In this document: positions 1 to 8,398 of the stretch, one piece after another | Position numbering within the stretch: position 1 is the first letter of the stretch | Layout: each line of letters starts with the position of its first letter | Assembly: GCA_004799545.1 (NCBI GenBank) | Contig: SSMU01000015.1 | Coordinates: 39,357 to 103,356 of the forward strand | Direction of reading: 5' to 3' | DNA: 64,000 bases | From: Phenylobacterium sp. | GTDB lineage: Bacteria; Pseudomonadota; Alphaproteobacteria; Caulobacterales; Caulobacteraceae | Notes under the pieces: generated by a model | The model's input: only the letters and a program-made list of their open reading frames with translations | The model's database searches: none | Told to the model about the DNA's origin: nothing | Translations under genes and position numbers: made by a program

Positions 1-2143
1 CCGCCACGGCCGCGCGGCCGTCAGCCACGATCACCGGCTCGACGCCGATCTGACCCAGCAGGGTCTTGAGGACCAGCTGGTTCATGCCGTTGTCCTCGGC
101 GGCCAGCACGCGCAGGGTGCGGGCCTCGAGGCTGGTCTTGGGCTCGGCGCGGCTGCGGACGGGCCGCTTCGGCGGGGCCTGGCGGGCCGCCTTGGCGAGC
201 GGCAGATGGACGGTGAACACAGCCCCCTCGCCCGGTTCTGAGCGCGCAGCGATGGTCCCGCCCATCATCTCGGCGAGGTCGCGGCAGATCGCGAGCCCCA
301 GGCCCGTGCCGCCATAGCGCCGGGTGGTCGTGGCGTCGGCCTGCACGAACTTCTGGAACAGGGCGGCGAGCTTCTCCGGCGCGATGCCGATGCCGGTGTC
401 GGTGACGGTCAGGACCAGGTTTCCGGCGCGATGGCCGACGGCCACCTTCACCGCGCCCTTTTCGGTGAACTTCAGGGCGTTGGAGACCAGGTTATAGAGG
501 ATCTGGCGCACGCGGACCGTGTCGCCGACGTAGATGCCGCGCGCCCCGCGGGCGACGTTCAGCTGGAAATCCAGCTTCTTGGCCTGCGCGGTGGCGGCGA
601 AGGTGGCGTGGGCGGCGCGAGCCAGCTCGGCGATGTCGAACTCGGTCTGCTCCAGCTCCAGCTTGCCGGCTTCGATCTTCGACAGGTCCAGCACGTCGTT
701 GAGGATCGCCAGCAGCGCCTCGCCGGACTGGCGGACCACGTCCAGCCGCTCGCGCTGGCCCGGCGACAGCTCGTCGCGGGCCATGGCCTGGGCCATGCCC
801 AGCACCCCGTTCAGAGGCGTGCGGATCTCGTGGCTCATGGTGGCGAGGAAGGCGCTCTTGGCGCGGGTGGCGGCCTCCGCCTCCTCCTTGGCCTTCACCA
901 GGGCCTGCTCGGCGATCTTGCGCTTGGTGATGTCCTGCATGGCGCCCACCATGCGGCTGACTTCGCCCTGCTCGTCGTGGATGGTCCGCACCGAGGCCTC
1001 GGCCCAGACCACCTTGCCGTCGCTGCGGGCGACGCGGAACTCGACGCGGTCCTCCAGGCCTTCCCGGATGCGCCGCTCGGCGCCGGCCATCATCGCGGGC
1101 CGGTCGCGCGGATCGACCGCCGACCAGATGTCGGTCAGCAGGTCCTCGTAGGTCTTCGGCTTGTCGAAGAAGGTGTCCTCGGCGCCGGCCTTCACCAGCT
1201 CGCGCCGCACATAGTCCATCTCCCAGACGTGGATGTCGGCGATCTCCATGGCCAGCTTCAGCCGATCCTCGGAGCGCTCGAGCCGGTCCATGGCCTCGAC
1301 CATGTCGGTGATGTCGTGGGCGCTGATCAGCACCCCGCCGACCTCGCCGGAGGCGTGGCGCCAGGGGGTGAGCTCGGCGCGCACCCACGAGGTCGTGCCG
1401 TCCGGCCGCAGCACCGCGCCGCGGTCCGACTGGATGATCTCGCCGGCCAGGCAGCGGCCGAGGCCGATGTTCCAAGTGGCCGCCTGCGGCATGATCTCGA
1501 CGAACGGCCGGCCCACCGCCTCGCGCCGCGAAATCTCGCGGGATTCCAGCCAGCGCCGGCTGGCGGCGAGGATCCGCATGTCGCGGTCCAGCATGATCAG
1601 CGACAGCGGCGCGGAATCGATGATCGAGCCCAGGATCTGGCGGACCACCTGGCTCTCCTGGTTGGACGCCTCGTGGGCGCGCTTGGTCTGCACGCGGCGC
1701 CATTCGTCGGCGCAGAGGTCGGCGAGATCCTGCACGCGCGCCGCCAGCTCGGGGTCGTAGGCGCGCGGCGTCTCGGAGCCCACGGCCACGGCGCCGGGAA
1801 TCGAGCCGTCCTCCAGCAGGATCGGCGCGGCCACCAGCATCCTCAGCTGATGCCGACCGGTGACGAAGGGATGGTTATCGAATCGGGCGTCACGTCGCCC
1901 GTCAGGGACCCAGAGCATCTTGCGGTTGTCGATGACCCATTGGGCGACCGACGGATCGCCGCGCAGCCTGCCCTCGGGATCGTTGCTGCGCCAGACCTTG
2001 CCGCCGATCACCAGAGCGACCTGCGACCAGGCCGGGGCGAACAGGGCCTCGGCCAGACGCGTAACGCGGGCGAAGACCTCGGCGGACTGTTCAAGGCCGG
2101 CCGGCGTCGGCGCCGATCCGCCCGCTTTCCGCTCGATCCCCAT
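1..2143 (-). CDS. Hybrid sensor histidine kinase (GAF-PAS-PAS-HisKA-HATPase-REC), 3' end beyond window
   Basis: Reading down from an ATG at 2143 the frame stays open for 714 codons to the window edge. It encodes a cytoplasmic-looking sensor kinase with no obvious membrane segment. A GAF-like domain lies at about residues 20-150 and two PAS domains at about 165-285 and 295-420. The HisKA H-box (SHEIRTPLNG) starts near residue 437 with the phospho-accepting His at 438. The ATPase has an N-box (YNLVSNALKF), a G1 box (DTGIGI) and a G2 box (GGTGLGL). A receiver domain begins near residue 688 (VLAAEDN) and is cut before its phospho-acceptor Asp. The start is supported by a GGGGGAC ribosome site. 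It lies 62 bases after the TrmH-family gene on the same strand, so the two may be co-transcribed. The signal sensed is unknown. Confidence 0.9.
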   Translation of the reverse strand, partial: MGIERKAGGSAPTPAGLEQSAEVFARVTRLAEALFAPAWSQVALVIGGKVWRSNDPEGRLRGDPSVAQWVIDNRKMLWVPDGRRDARFDNHPFVTGRHQLRMLVAAPILLEDGSIPGAVAVGSETPRAYDPELAARVQDLADLCADEWRRVQTKRAHEASNQESQVVRQILGSIIDSAPLSLIMLDRDMRILAASRRWLESREISRREAVGRPFVEIMPQAATWNIGLGRCLAGEIIQSDRGAVLRPDGTTSWVRAELTPWRHASGEVGGVLISAHDITDMVEAMDRLERSEDRLKLAMEIADIHVWEMDYVRRELVKAGAEDTFFDKPKTYEDLLTDIWSAVDPRDRPAMMAGAERRIREGLEDRVEFRVARSDGKVVWAEASVRTIHDEQGEVSRMVGAMQDITKRKIAEQALVKAKEEAEAATRAKSAFLATMSHEIRTPLNGVLGMAQAMARDELSPGQRERLDVVRQSGEALLAILNDVLDLSKIEAGKLELEQTEFDIAELARAAHATFAATAQAKKLDFQLNVARGARGIYVGDTVRVRQILYNLVSNALKFTEKGAVKVAVGHRAGNLVLTVTDTGIGIAPEKLAALFQKFVQADATTTRRYGGTGLGLAICRDLAEMMGGTIAARSEPGEGAVFTVHLPLAKAARQAPPKRPVRSRAEPKTSLEARTLRVLAAEDNGMNQLVLKTLLGQIGVEPVIVADGRAAVA

Positions 2144-2205
2144 GCCGTCCCCCAGGAGATTTTTCTCCTGCGCGGCAGGCTCGCCGATGCGGGTTAAGCT
2201 TGCCT

Positions 2206-3042
2206 TTAATTCACGCCGTTTCTCAGCTCGGCCAGGCGATTGAGCACGATGCCGGCCGAGGTCGCCACGTTCAGGCTGTCGAACCCACCCGCCATGGGGA
2301 TGCGCACCGTGCGGCAGCGGGCCATGACGGCGTCCGACAGGCCAGGCCCTTCCGCCCCGAACAGGGCCGCCTGCCGAGGCGCCGCCGCGAGCCCTGAAAG
2401 CGTCCCCTGACCGCCGGGCGACAGCGCGAGCAGCTCGAAGCCGCGCTCGCCCAGCATGCGGGTCATCTCCGCCCCGTCCGCCACCCGCGCGAACGGCGTG
2501 GTCAGGGCCGCGCCCACCGAGACCCGGATGGCCTTGCGGTAGAGCGGGTCGCAGCAGCCGTCGTCGACCAGCACCGCGTCGGCGCCGAACGCCGCGGCGT
2601 TGCGGAACAGGCCGCCCATGTTGTCGTGGTTGGATATCCCCACCAGGCCCACCACCAGCGCCGCCGGCGGCAGGCCGTCCAGCAGCGCCTCGACCGCCGG
2701 CTCGCTCCGCTCGCCCACCGCCAGCACGCCGCGATGGATCGGAAAGCCCACGATGGCGTCCATCACCGCCTGCCCGGCCGCATAGACCGGCACGTCGGCG
2801 GCCAGGCCCGCGAACCGCGGCGCCAGCGCCTCCAGCCGGTTTTCCGCCAGCAGCACCGAGCGGATCCCGTGCCGGCCGGCCGCGATCAGCTTCTCCAGCA
2901 CCACCGCGCCCTCGGCGATGAACCGCCCCTCGCGACCGACCAGATCGCGTTCGCGCATATGGGTATAGTCTGCCAGCCGCGGGTCGGATGGATCGTCGAT
3001 CCGGATCGCCCGCTGGCCCGATAAAGTTGACGCTAGTGTCAT
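2206..3042 (-). CDS. TrmH/SpoU-family RNA 2'-O-methyltransferase
   Basis: A 278-residue SPOUT-fold methyltransferase expected to methylate a ribose 2'-OH in tRNA or rRNA using S-adenosylmethionine. The C-terminal half carries the three SpoU motifs: motif 1 around NMGGLFRNAAAFG, motif 2 at LFGAEGPGL, and motif 3 at IPMAGGFDSLNVATSAGIVL. The N-terminal ~100 residues (GREGRFIAEGAVVLEKL) look like the substrate-binding domain of RlmB-type enzymes. The exact RNA target cannot be told from sequence. It is divergent from the P450 gene with only 38 bases between starts, and the histidine kinase follows downstream. Confidence 0.88.
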   Translation of the reverse strand: MTLASTLSGQRAIRIDDPSDPRLADYTHMRERDLVGREGRFIAEGAVVLEKLIAAGRHGIRSVLLAENRLEALAPRFAGLAADVPVYAAGQAVMDAIVGFPIHRGVLAVGERSEPAVEALLDGLPPAALVVGLVGISNHDNMGGLFRNAAAFGADAVLVDDGCCDPLYRKAIRVSVGAALTTPFARVADGAEMTRMLGERGFELLALSPGGQGTLSGLAAAPRQAALFGAEGPGLSDAVMARCRTVRIPMAGGFDSLNVATSAGIVLNRLAELRNGVN

Positions 3043-3080
3043 TTTGGCGCTACCCCAGGGGCCGCATCGGAGGATCAGCC

Positions 3081-4349
3081 ATGGCTGACGGCAACGTCTC
3101 GCTCCTGAACAAGGCCCGCGAGGAGGCCTACGCCCTCCCGCTGGATCAGCTCAACCCGGCCCAGCCGGCGCTCTTCCAGGCCGACGCCATGTGGCCGATG
3201 TTCGAGCGCCTGCGCGCTGAGGACCCGGTCCACCACACCGCCGAGCATGAGTTCGGCCCCTATTGGTCGATCACCAAATACAACGACATCATGGCCATCG
3301 ACACCGATCATGGCCGGTTCTCGTCGGACTTCATGAAGGGCGGGATCACCATCGCCGGCGGGCAGCAGAACATGGACCCGCTGCCGATGTTCATCGCCAT
3401 GGACCCGCCCAAGCACGACGCCCAGCGCAAGGCCGTGTCGCCGGGCGTGGCCCCGCCGGCCCTGGCGGCCATGGGGCCGCAGATCCGCGAACGGGCGGCC
3501 GCCATCCTCGACAGCCTGCCGATCGGCGAGCAGTTCGACTGGGTCGACCTGGTCTCGAAGGAGCTGACGGCCATGACCCTGGCGACGCTGTTCGACGCGC
3601 CGCAGGCCGACCGCCGCCAGATCACCTACTGGTCCGACGTGGTCACAGCCGCCCCGATGCCGGGCGGAATCGTCGAGAGCCTCGAGCAGAAGATGGCGAT
3701 CTTCACCGACTACCACGCCTATTTCACCGGCCTCTGGAACCAGAAGGTCAACGCGGAGCCCACCGGCGACCTTATCTCCATGCTGGCGCACAATCCGGCG
3801 ACCCGGAACATGGAGCCGCGTGAGTATTTCGGGAACGTCGTCCTGCTGACGGTGGGCGGCAACGACACCACCCGCAACACCATCTCCGGCTCGATCCTGG
3901 CGCTGAACCAGAACCCCGACCAGTACGCCAAGCTCAGGGCCAATCCCGCCCTGATCCCCTCGATGGTCTCGGAGACCATCCGCTGGCAGACGCCCTTGGC
4001 CCACATGCGCCGCACCGCCAACGAGGACGTCGAGTTCCAGGGCAAGTCCATCAAGGCCGGCGACAAGGTGGTCATGTGGTACGTCTCGGGCAACCGCGAC
4101 GACGAGGTCATCGACCGGCCCAACGACTACATCATCGACCGCGAGCGGCCGCGCACCCACATCTCGTTCGGCTTCGGCATCCACCGTTGCGTCGGCAACC
4201 GGCTGGCCGAGCTGCAGCTGACCATCATCTGGGAGGAGATCCTCAAGCGCTTCCCGGAGATCGTCGTCACCGGCGAGCCGAAGCGGGTCTATTCCACCTT
4301 CGTGAAGGGCTACGAGACCCTGCCGGTGGTGATCCCGCGCCGCAACTAG
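3081..4349 (+). CDS. Cytochrome P450, CYP153-like (alkane/fatty-acid terminal hydroxylase type)
   Basis: A soluble 422-residue P450. The haem thiolate is C370 in FGFGIHRCVGNR. The I-helix oxygen-activation motif is GGNDTTRN at about 259-266, and ETIRW supplies the K-helix ExxR. The pairs GNDTTRN with HISFGFGIHRC, and LAHMRRTA, are hallmarks of CYP153, a family that hydroxylates medium-chain alkanes, alcohols and terpenes at the terminal carbon. The start at 3081 has a CGGAGGA site 8 bases upstream; a longer reading frame upstream lacks such a site. CYP153 normally works with a ferredoxin and ferredoxin reductase, and neither gene is next door. Its TAG overlaps the stop of the convergent small membrane gene. 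The substrate is inferred from family only. Confidence 0.88.
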   Translation: MADGNVSLLNKAREEAYALPLDQLNPAQPALFQADAMWPMFERLRAEDPVHHTAEHEFGPYWSITKYNDIMAIDTDHGRFSSDFMKGGITIAGGQQNMDPLPMFIAMDPPKHDAQRKAVSPGVAPPALAAMGPQIRERAAAILDSLPIGEQFDWVDLVSKELTAMTLATLFDAPQADRRQITYWSDVVTAAPMPGGIVESLEQKMAIFTDYHAYFTGLWNQKVNAEPTGDLISMLAHNPATRNMEPREYFGNVVLLTVGGNDTTRNTISGSILALNQNPDQYAKLRANPALIPSMVSETIRWQTPLAHMRRTANEDVEFQGKSIKAGDKVVMWYVSGNRDDEVIDRPNDYIIDRERPRTHISFGFGIHRCVGNRLAELQLTIIWEEILKRFPEIVVTGEPKRVYSTFVKGYETLPVVIPRRN

Positions 4350-4558
4350 CGCTCCTCGCGCTGCTCGGCCCGCACCGGATGCGGCCAGGCGCGGACGGTC
4401 AGGGCCAGGGAGATGGAGGCCATGACGGCGAGCGCCGAGCCGAACCACTGGCCCGGCTCCATGCCATCGGCCGCCAGGACGGCGGCGAGCACCGTCGAGA
4501 ACACCACCAGGAAGATGGAGCCCAGCTTCTCGAATTTGTCCCGGATCACAAATCGCAT
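4346..4558 (-). CDS. Small two-helix membrane protein, unknown function
   Basis: A 70-residue protein with two predicted membrane segments, about residues 13-31 (SIFLVVFSTVLAAVLAA) and 41-56 (SALAVMASISLALTVRA), and a basic N-terminus (RFVIRDKFEKLG). The start at 4558 is chosen because the open frame upstream is low in coding character. I do not recognise a family. It is convergent with the P450 gene and the two stop codons share one CTAG. The preceding 154 bases up to the VOC gene hold no other gene that I can see. Confidence 0.55.
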   Translation of the reverse strand: MRFVIRDKFEKLGSIFLVVFSTVLAAVLAADGMEPGQWFGSALAVMASISLALTVRAWPHPVRAEQREER

Positions 4559-4712
4559 CTCGCTCAGAAAGCCATTCGCGGCCGCGGGTTCCGGCCAGGG
4601 TTCCGGGATGTAGGGGCCCACGCCCTGCGGACAAGCGGCGCTGCGCGCTTGACCGGCCCGGAGCCCCGGGCTCGGATATCGACCAACAATCGGATCAGGA
4701 GGGACGCCTAGA

Positions 4713-5093
4713 ATGTTCTCGCACATCATGATCGGGACCAACGACCTGGAGCGGTCGAAGAGCTTCTACGACTCCCTACTGGGGGCGCTCGGCGTCGGCC
4801 CGGGCTTCGTCGACCGGCACCGCATCTTCTACATGACGCCGACCGGGGTGTTCTCCGTCTCCCTGCCGATCGACGGCGAGCCCGCCACCGTGGCCAACGG
4901 CGGCACCATCGGCTTCGCCTGCGCTTCGTCGGACCAGGCCGACGCCTGGCATGCCGCGGGGCTCAGCGCCGGGGGCACCAGCATCGAGGATCCGCCGGGC
5001 GTGCGCGAAGGCCCCACCGGCAAGCTCTACCTCGCCTACCTGCGCGATCCCGACGGCAACAAGCTCTGCGGCCTGCACCGCATGGCCTCTTAG
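4713..5093 (+). CDS. VOC (glyoxalase/bleomycin resistance/dioxygenase) family protein
   Basis: A 126-residue single-module vicinal-oxygen-chelate protein. The typical opening (MFSHIMIGTNDLERSKSFYD) supplies the first metal-ligand His and the closing strand (YLRDPDGNKLCGLHR) carries the conserved DPDGN turn. Members bind a divalent metal and act as lyases, dioxygenases or drug-binding proteins. The substrate cannot be told here. A strong CAGGAGG site lies upstream of the ATG. It is convergent with the 2-oxoglutarate oxygenase gene, with 4 bases between stops. Confidence 0.8.
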   Translation: MFSHIMIGTNDLERSKSFYDSLLGALGVGPGFVDRHRIFYMTPTGVFSVSLPIDGEPATVANGGTIGFACASSDQADAWHAAGLSAGGTSIEDPPGVREGPTGKLYLAYLRDPDGNKLCGLHRMAS

Positions 5094-5097
5094 CCGA

Positions 5098-5772
5098 TTA
5101 GAGGCGGATCGGGTCGTTCGGGAAGGCCAGCTGCTCGCGGGCGCGCCATTCGTCGGTGACGTAGTTGATGATCACCGAGCGGCGGGGCGTCTTGATCTTG
5201 CGCGGCTCAAAGCCGTGCCAGGTGTTGTCGGACGGCACGAAGATGAAGGCCGTGTTCCAGGTGAAGGGCGCTCGCTCCGCCCAGGTCTCGTGGTCGGCGT
5301 AGAGGTCGGTGCCGAGATCGGCCTGCCCCTCGTCGCCCAGGTAGTAGAGCATGGTGTAGGTCTTCACGCCCAGGTCGGTGTGCGGCTGCAGCCAGAAGCC
5401 CGAGACGTCGACGGCGTATTCGACCCGCAGGTAGCAGCCCTCGAGCTTCGCCCCGGTGTTGGCGGTGATCGCCTCGATCACCCGGCGCGACTGGAAGGCC
5501 TCGGCGACCTCGCGGGCCGCCGGATAGGCGTCCAGCACCTCGCCCGCGAAATAGGACCGCTGGTCGTTGTGCAGTTCGCGCTTGCCGGAGACCCCGTGCA
5601 CGTCCACCGCCGCGAACGGCAGCTGGGCCAGCGCCTTGGCCGTCTCCTCGGGAAGCACGTTGCCGACCCGCCAGTTGACGTAGGGCGTCTCGCGCCGCTC
5701 GGCGGCGGCGAAGCTCGCGAGGATCGCGTCCTCGACGCGCGTACGGCTGGCGAGCGCCACAGCTTCAGTCAT
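5098..5772 (-). CDS. 2-oxoglutarate/Fe(II)-dependent oxygenase superfamily protein
   Basis: A 224-residue double-stranded beta-helix protein. The expected iron-binding triad is visible as H131-x-D133 (LQPHTDLGVK) and H186 (NTWHGFEP). R198 (RRSVIINY) is placed to bind the 2-oxoglutarate carboxylate. The region between the triad residues (YTMLYYLGDEGQADLGTDLY) matches prolyl-hydroxylase-like members that act on small molecules or proteins. No membrane segment or signal peptide. The substrate is unknown. Confidence 0.75.
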   Translation of the reverse strand: MTEAVALASRTRVEDAILASFAAAERRETPYVNWRVGNVLPEETAKALAQLPFAAVDVHGVSGKRELHNDQRSYFAGEVLDAYPAAREVAEAFQSRRVIEAITANTGAKLEGCYLRVEYAVDVSGFWLQPHTDLGVKTYTMLYYLGDEGQADLGTDLYADHETWAERAPFTWNTAFIFVPSDNTWHGFEPRKIKTPRRSVIINYVTDEWRAREQLAFPNDPIRL

Positions 5773-5866
5773 TCACGAGGCTCCTGGAATCGGGGCGCAG
5801 CATAACACCGCCCGGCGGCGCGCCCTCGCGCCCGATATAGGCGCATCGATAGCCTGCCGCCATGGC

Positions 5867-6688
5867 TCAGCGGTCCTGCGGCGTTTCGCGCGTCCGGACG
5901 ATCACCGACTGGCAGGCGGTGGCCATCAGCTCGCCGTCCTGGGCGAACAGCGACATCGAGCCATGGCCGAACCCCCCGTGGATGCCCTGGATGTGGATGT
6001 CGCAGAGCACCCATTCGGTGGGCACGATCCGGCGGATGCGCAGGGTGTTGTCGAGGCTGTTGCCGCCGGCGTTGCGGCCAAGCGCATTGCCGATGCCCGA
6101 GGGCACGAAGTCGGCCATCACCGCCAGCAGCGAGGCGTCGATGGCGAACCGCTCGCGCGGCCGGATCCACAACAGCGAGCGGCCGTCTTCCTCAGGGCGG
6201 CCCACCCGCTCGGCGCCGTAGGCGCCCTTGGCGACCCGCACCTCGATGCGGCTGTGCAGCCCCTCCTCGTCGCCGCGCCAGTGTTCGGCGGGCTCGCAGT
6301 CCTCGGGCCGCAGCGCCTCGGGCATGGCCAGCCACTGGCGGGAGATGTCGCTGGGCCGCGAGCCCAGCGCGGCGTTGACCGTGAAGATCTCCCGGTCGTC
6401 CACGTGGCCGATCACCCGGGCCTGGGTGTTGTGCTTGCCGACCGCGGGCGTCCAGACATCGAGGTCCACCACGCTGGGCGGGCGGGCGTAGGAGAGGTAC
6501 TGCGCCGTGGCCCAGATCACCGGCCGGCCGCAGGTGCGCTCCATCGCCCCGATCGCCGAGGCCAGGCCCACGCCGCCGAACATGAACATCGAGCCCGGCG
6601 GCCCGACGCAGACCGCGGGGGTCAGCGGCATGAACCAACGGTGCGGGTTGTGCGTGGCGCGCAGGTCGAAGAACAGCCGGTCGTCCAT
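5867..6688 (-). CDS. Acyl-CoA thioesterase-like double-hotdog protein (TesB-type)
   Basis: A 273-residue protein of the length and layout of acyl-CoA thioesterase II-like double-hotdog enzymes. The first half holds GPPGSMFMFGGVGLASAIGA and RPVIWATAQYLSYARPP; the second half ends in the characteristic WVLCDIHIQGIHGGFGHGSM and SLFAQDGELMATACQ. Such enzymes hydrolyse acyl-CoA to the free acid and CoA. I take the start at 6688 (MDDRLFFDL), where similarity-like sequence begins, rather than the ATG 36 bases upstream. It is divergent from the pirin gene with 100 bases between starts. Confidence 0.75.
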   Translation of the reverse strand: MDDRLFFDLRATHNPHRWFMPLTPAVCVGPPGSMFMFGGVGLASAIGAMERTCGRPVIWATAQYLSYARPPSVVDLDVWTPAVGKHNTQARVIGHVDDREIFTVNAALGSRPSDISRQWLAMPEALRPEDCEPAEHWRGDEEGLHSRIEVRVAKGAYGAERVGRPEEDGRSLLWIRPRERFAIDASLLAVMADFVPSGIGNALGRNAGGNSLDNTLRIRRIVPTEWVLCDIHIQGIHGGFGHGSMSLFAQDGELMATACQSVIVRTRETPQDR

Positions 6689-6788
6689 GGCTGGGCTGTA
6701 GGCGCTCGCGCGGCGATTTCGCAAGCGGCAACGGAGCGAACCGGCCCGGCCACGACTATATGGGGCGAAACCAGCTCAAGGACCGTTC

Positions 6789-7649
6789 ATGCCCGCCAAG
6801 ACCGTCATCGCCCAGCACCCCGCCCTGCGCGACGACATCGGCGATCTCGAGACCCGCCGGCCGCTGCCCGCCGCCGGGCTGGAACAGCTCGATCCCTTCC
6901 TGTTCCTCAACCACCACGGCCCGCAGACCTATCCGCCGAGCAACGGCGGCCTGCCGTTCGGCCCGCACCCGCACCGCGGCTTCGAGACCGTGACCTTCAT
7001 CCTCGATGGCGAGCTCGCCCATCGCGATTCCGCCGGCCACGAGAGCGTCATCAAGAAGGGCGGCGTGCAGTGGATGACCGCCGGCTCCGGCCTGGTCCAC
7101 GCCGAGGTCTCGCCCGAGGACTTCCTGCGCGACGGCGGCCCGCTGGAGATCCTGCAGCTCTGGGTCAACCTGCCTGGCCGCCTGAAGATGACCCGTCCCC
7201 GTTACACAGGCGTCCAGGAATCCCAGATCCCGGCCCTCACCTGCGACGACGGCCGGGTCACTGTCCACCTGATCGCCGGCAGCTGGGGCGGCCGCAGCGG
7301 CCCGGTCCCGACGCTCACCGGCGTCTTCATGAGCACGCTCGACTTCAAGAAGGGCGGCAAGGCCGGCTTCGGCTCGCTCGCCGGCCGCCAGGTCTTCCTC
7401 TACCCGGTCCGCGGCAAGGTGAAGGTGGCGGGCGCCGCCGTCGCCGCCGAGAGCCTGGTCGAGCTCGACCTCGCCGGTGACACCCTGGAGATCGAGGCCC
7501 AGTCCGACGCCCTGGTGGTGTTCGGCCACGCCGAGCCGATCGGCGAGCCGGTGGTCGCCCACGGCCCCTTCGTCATGAACACCCGCCAGCAGATCCTCGA
7601 CGCCATCGGCGACTACCAGGCCGGGCTGTTCGACCATGTGCGCGCCTAG
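6789..7649 (+). CDS. Pirin family protein
   Basis: A 286-residue bicupin. The N-terminal cupin has the pirin signature PHPHRGFETVT, giving metal ligands H60 and H62, and HAE further on gives H104 and E106, the same four-residue set as human pirin. The C-terminal cupin (about 165-270) lacks a metal site, as is usual. Bacterial pirins include quercetin 2,3-dioxygenases and regulators of pyruvate dehydrogenase; the role here is open. Its TAG stop is shared as a CTAG with the convergent enoyl-CoA hydratase gene. Confidence 0.9.
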   Translation: MPAKTVIAQHPALRDDIGDLETRRPLPAAGLEQLDPFLFLNHHGPQTYPPSNGGLPFGPHPHRGFETVTFILDGELAHRDSAGHESVIKKGGVQWMTAGSGLVHAEVSPEDFLRDGGPLEILQLWVNLPGRLKMTRPRYTGVQESQIPALTCDDGRVTVHLIAGSWGGRSGPVPTLTGVFMSTLDFKKGGKAGFGSLAGRQVFLYPVRGKVKVAGAAVAAESLVELDLAGDTLEIEAQSDALVVFGHAEPIGEPVVAHGPFVMNTRQQILDAIGDYQAGLFDHVRA

Positions 7650-8398
7650 GAGCGGGTGAACACCGGGTCCTTGCGGGCGCGGAAGGCGGCGACGGCGGCC
7701 TTGTGGTCGTTGGACTTCCTGAGCACCCGCAGCTCGGCGCCCAGCATTCGGTTGGCGTCCTCCGGCGAAAGGTCCACCGCGCGGCCCGCCGTGCGCTTGG
7801 TGGCCTCGACGGAGAGCGGCGCGCGGCTGCCGATCCGCTCGGCGAGCGTGACGGCGGCGGCAGGCAACTCGTCCGGCGCGAAGAGGCCGGTCGTCAGGCC
7901 GTAGCGTTCCGCCGTCTCGGCGTCGTGCGGCAAGCCGGTAAGCAGCATTGCCTTGGCGCGGGAGACCCCGATCAGCCGCGGCAGCCGATAGGTCGAGGCC
8001 ATCAGCCCGACGTTGACGCCGGCGCAGACGAACTTCGCCTCGGTGGAGGCGATGCGGATGTCGCAGCAGCAAGCCAGCTCGAAGCCGCCGCCGACGCACC
8101 AGCCGTTCACCGCCGCGATCACCGGCACACGGCTCGCCTCCAGCCGGTCAAGCAGCCGCCCGAAGCCGGCCAGGTCCTCGCCCTGCGGCGAGACGTCCTT
8201 CAGGTCGTCGCCCGCGCAGAAGGCTCGGCCCTTCCCCGTCACGATCAGGCACCGAAGGCTGTCGTCCGCCTCCACCCGGTCGAGCGCCGCCATGAAGGTC
8301 GCCCGCATGGCGACCCCCAAGGGGTTCATCGGCGGATTGTCGATGGTCAGCCGGACGACGCCGTCCGCCACCGGCTCCACATGCACCTCGCCGCTCAA
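7646..8398 (-). CDS. Enoyl-CoA hydratase/isomerase family protein
   Basis: A 250-residue crotonase. The oxyanion-hole segments are visible as AFCAGDDLKDV (about 60-70) and NGWCVGGGFELACCCDIRIA (about 96-115). It lacks the usual Glu pair of classical hydratases at the second catalytic position, so the reaction could be hydration, isomerisation or hydrolysis. It is the last gene of a coupled operon: its ATG overlaps the stop of the CoA-transferase gene by ATGA. This context suggests it acts on the CoA thioester made by that transferase. Confidence 0.85.
   Translation of the reverse strand: MSGEVHVEPVADGVVRLTIDNPPMNPLGVAMRATFMAALDRVEADDSLRCLIVTGKGRAFCAGDDLKDVSPQGEDLAGFGRLLDRLEASRVPVIAAVNGWCVGGGFELACCCDIRIASTEAKFVCAGVNVGLMASTYRLPRLIGVSRAKAMLLTGLPHDAETAERYGLTTGLFAPDELPAAAVTLAERIGSRAPLSVEATKRTAGRAVDLSPEDANRMLGAELRVLRKSNDHKAAVAAFRARKDPVFTRS

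Noticed and set aside
431..2197. A 588-codon plus-strand open frame over the histidine kinase
   Set aside because: The minus strand gives clear HisKA, ATPase and receiver motifs. The plus-strand product has no domain and antisense-like composition.
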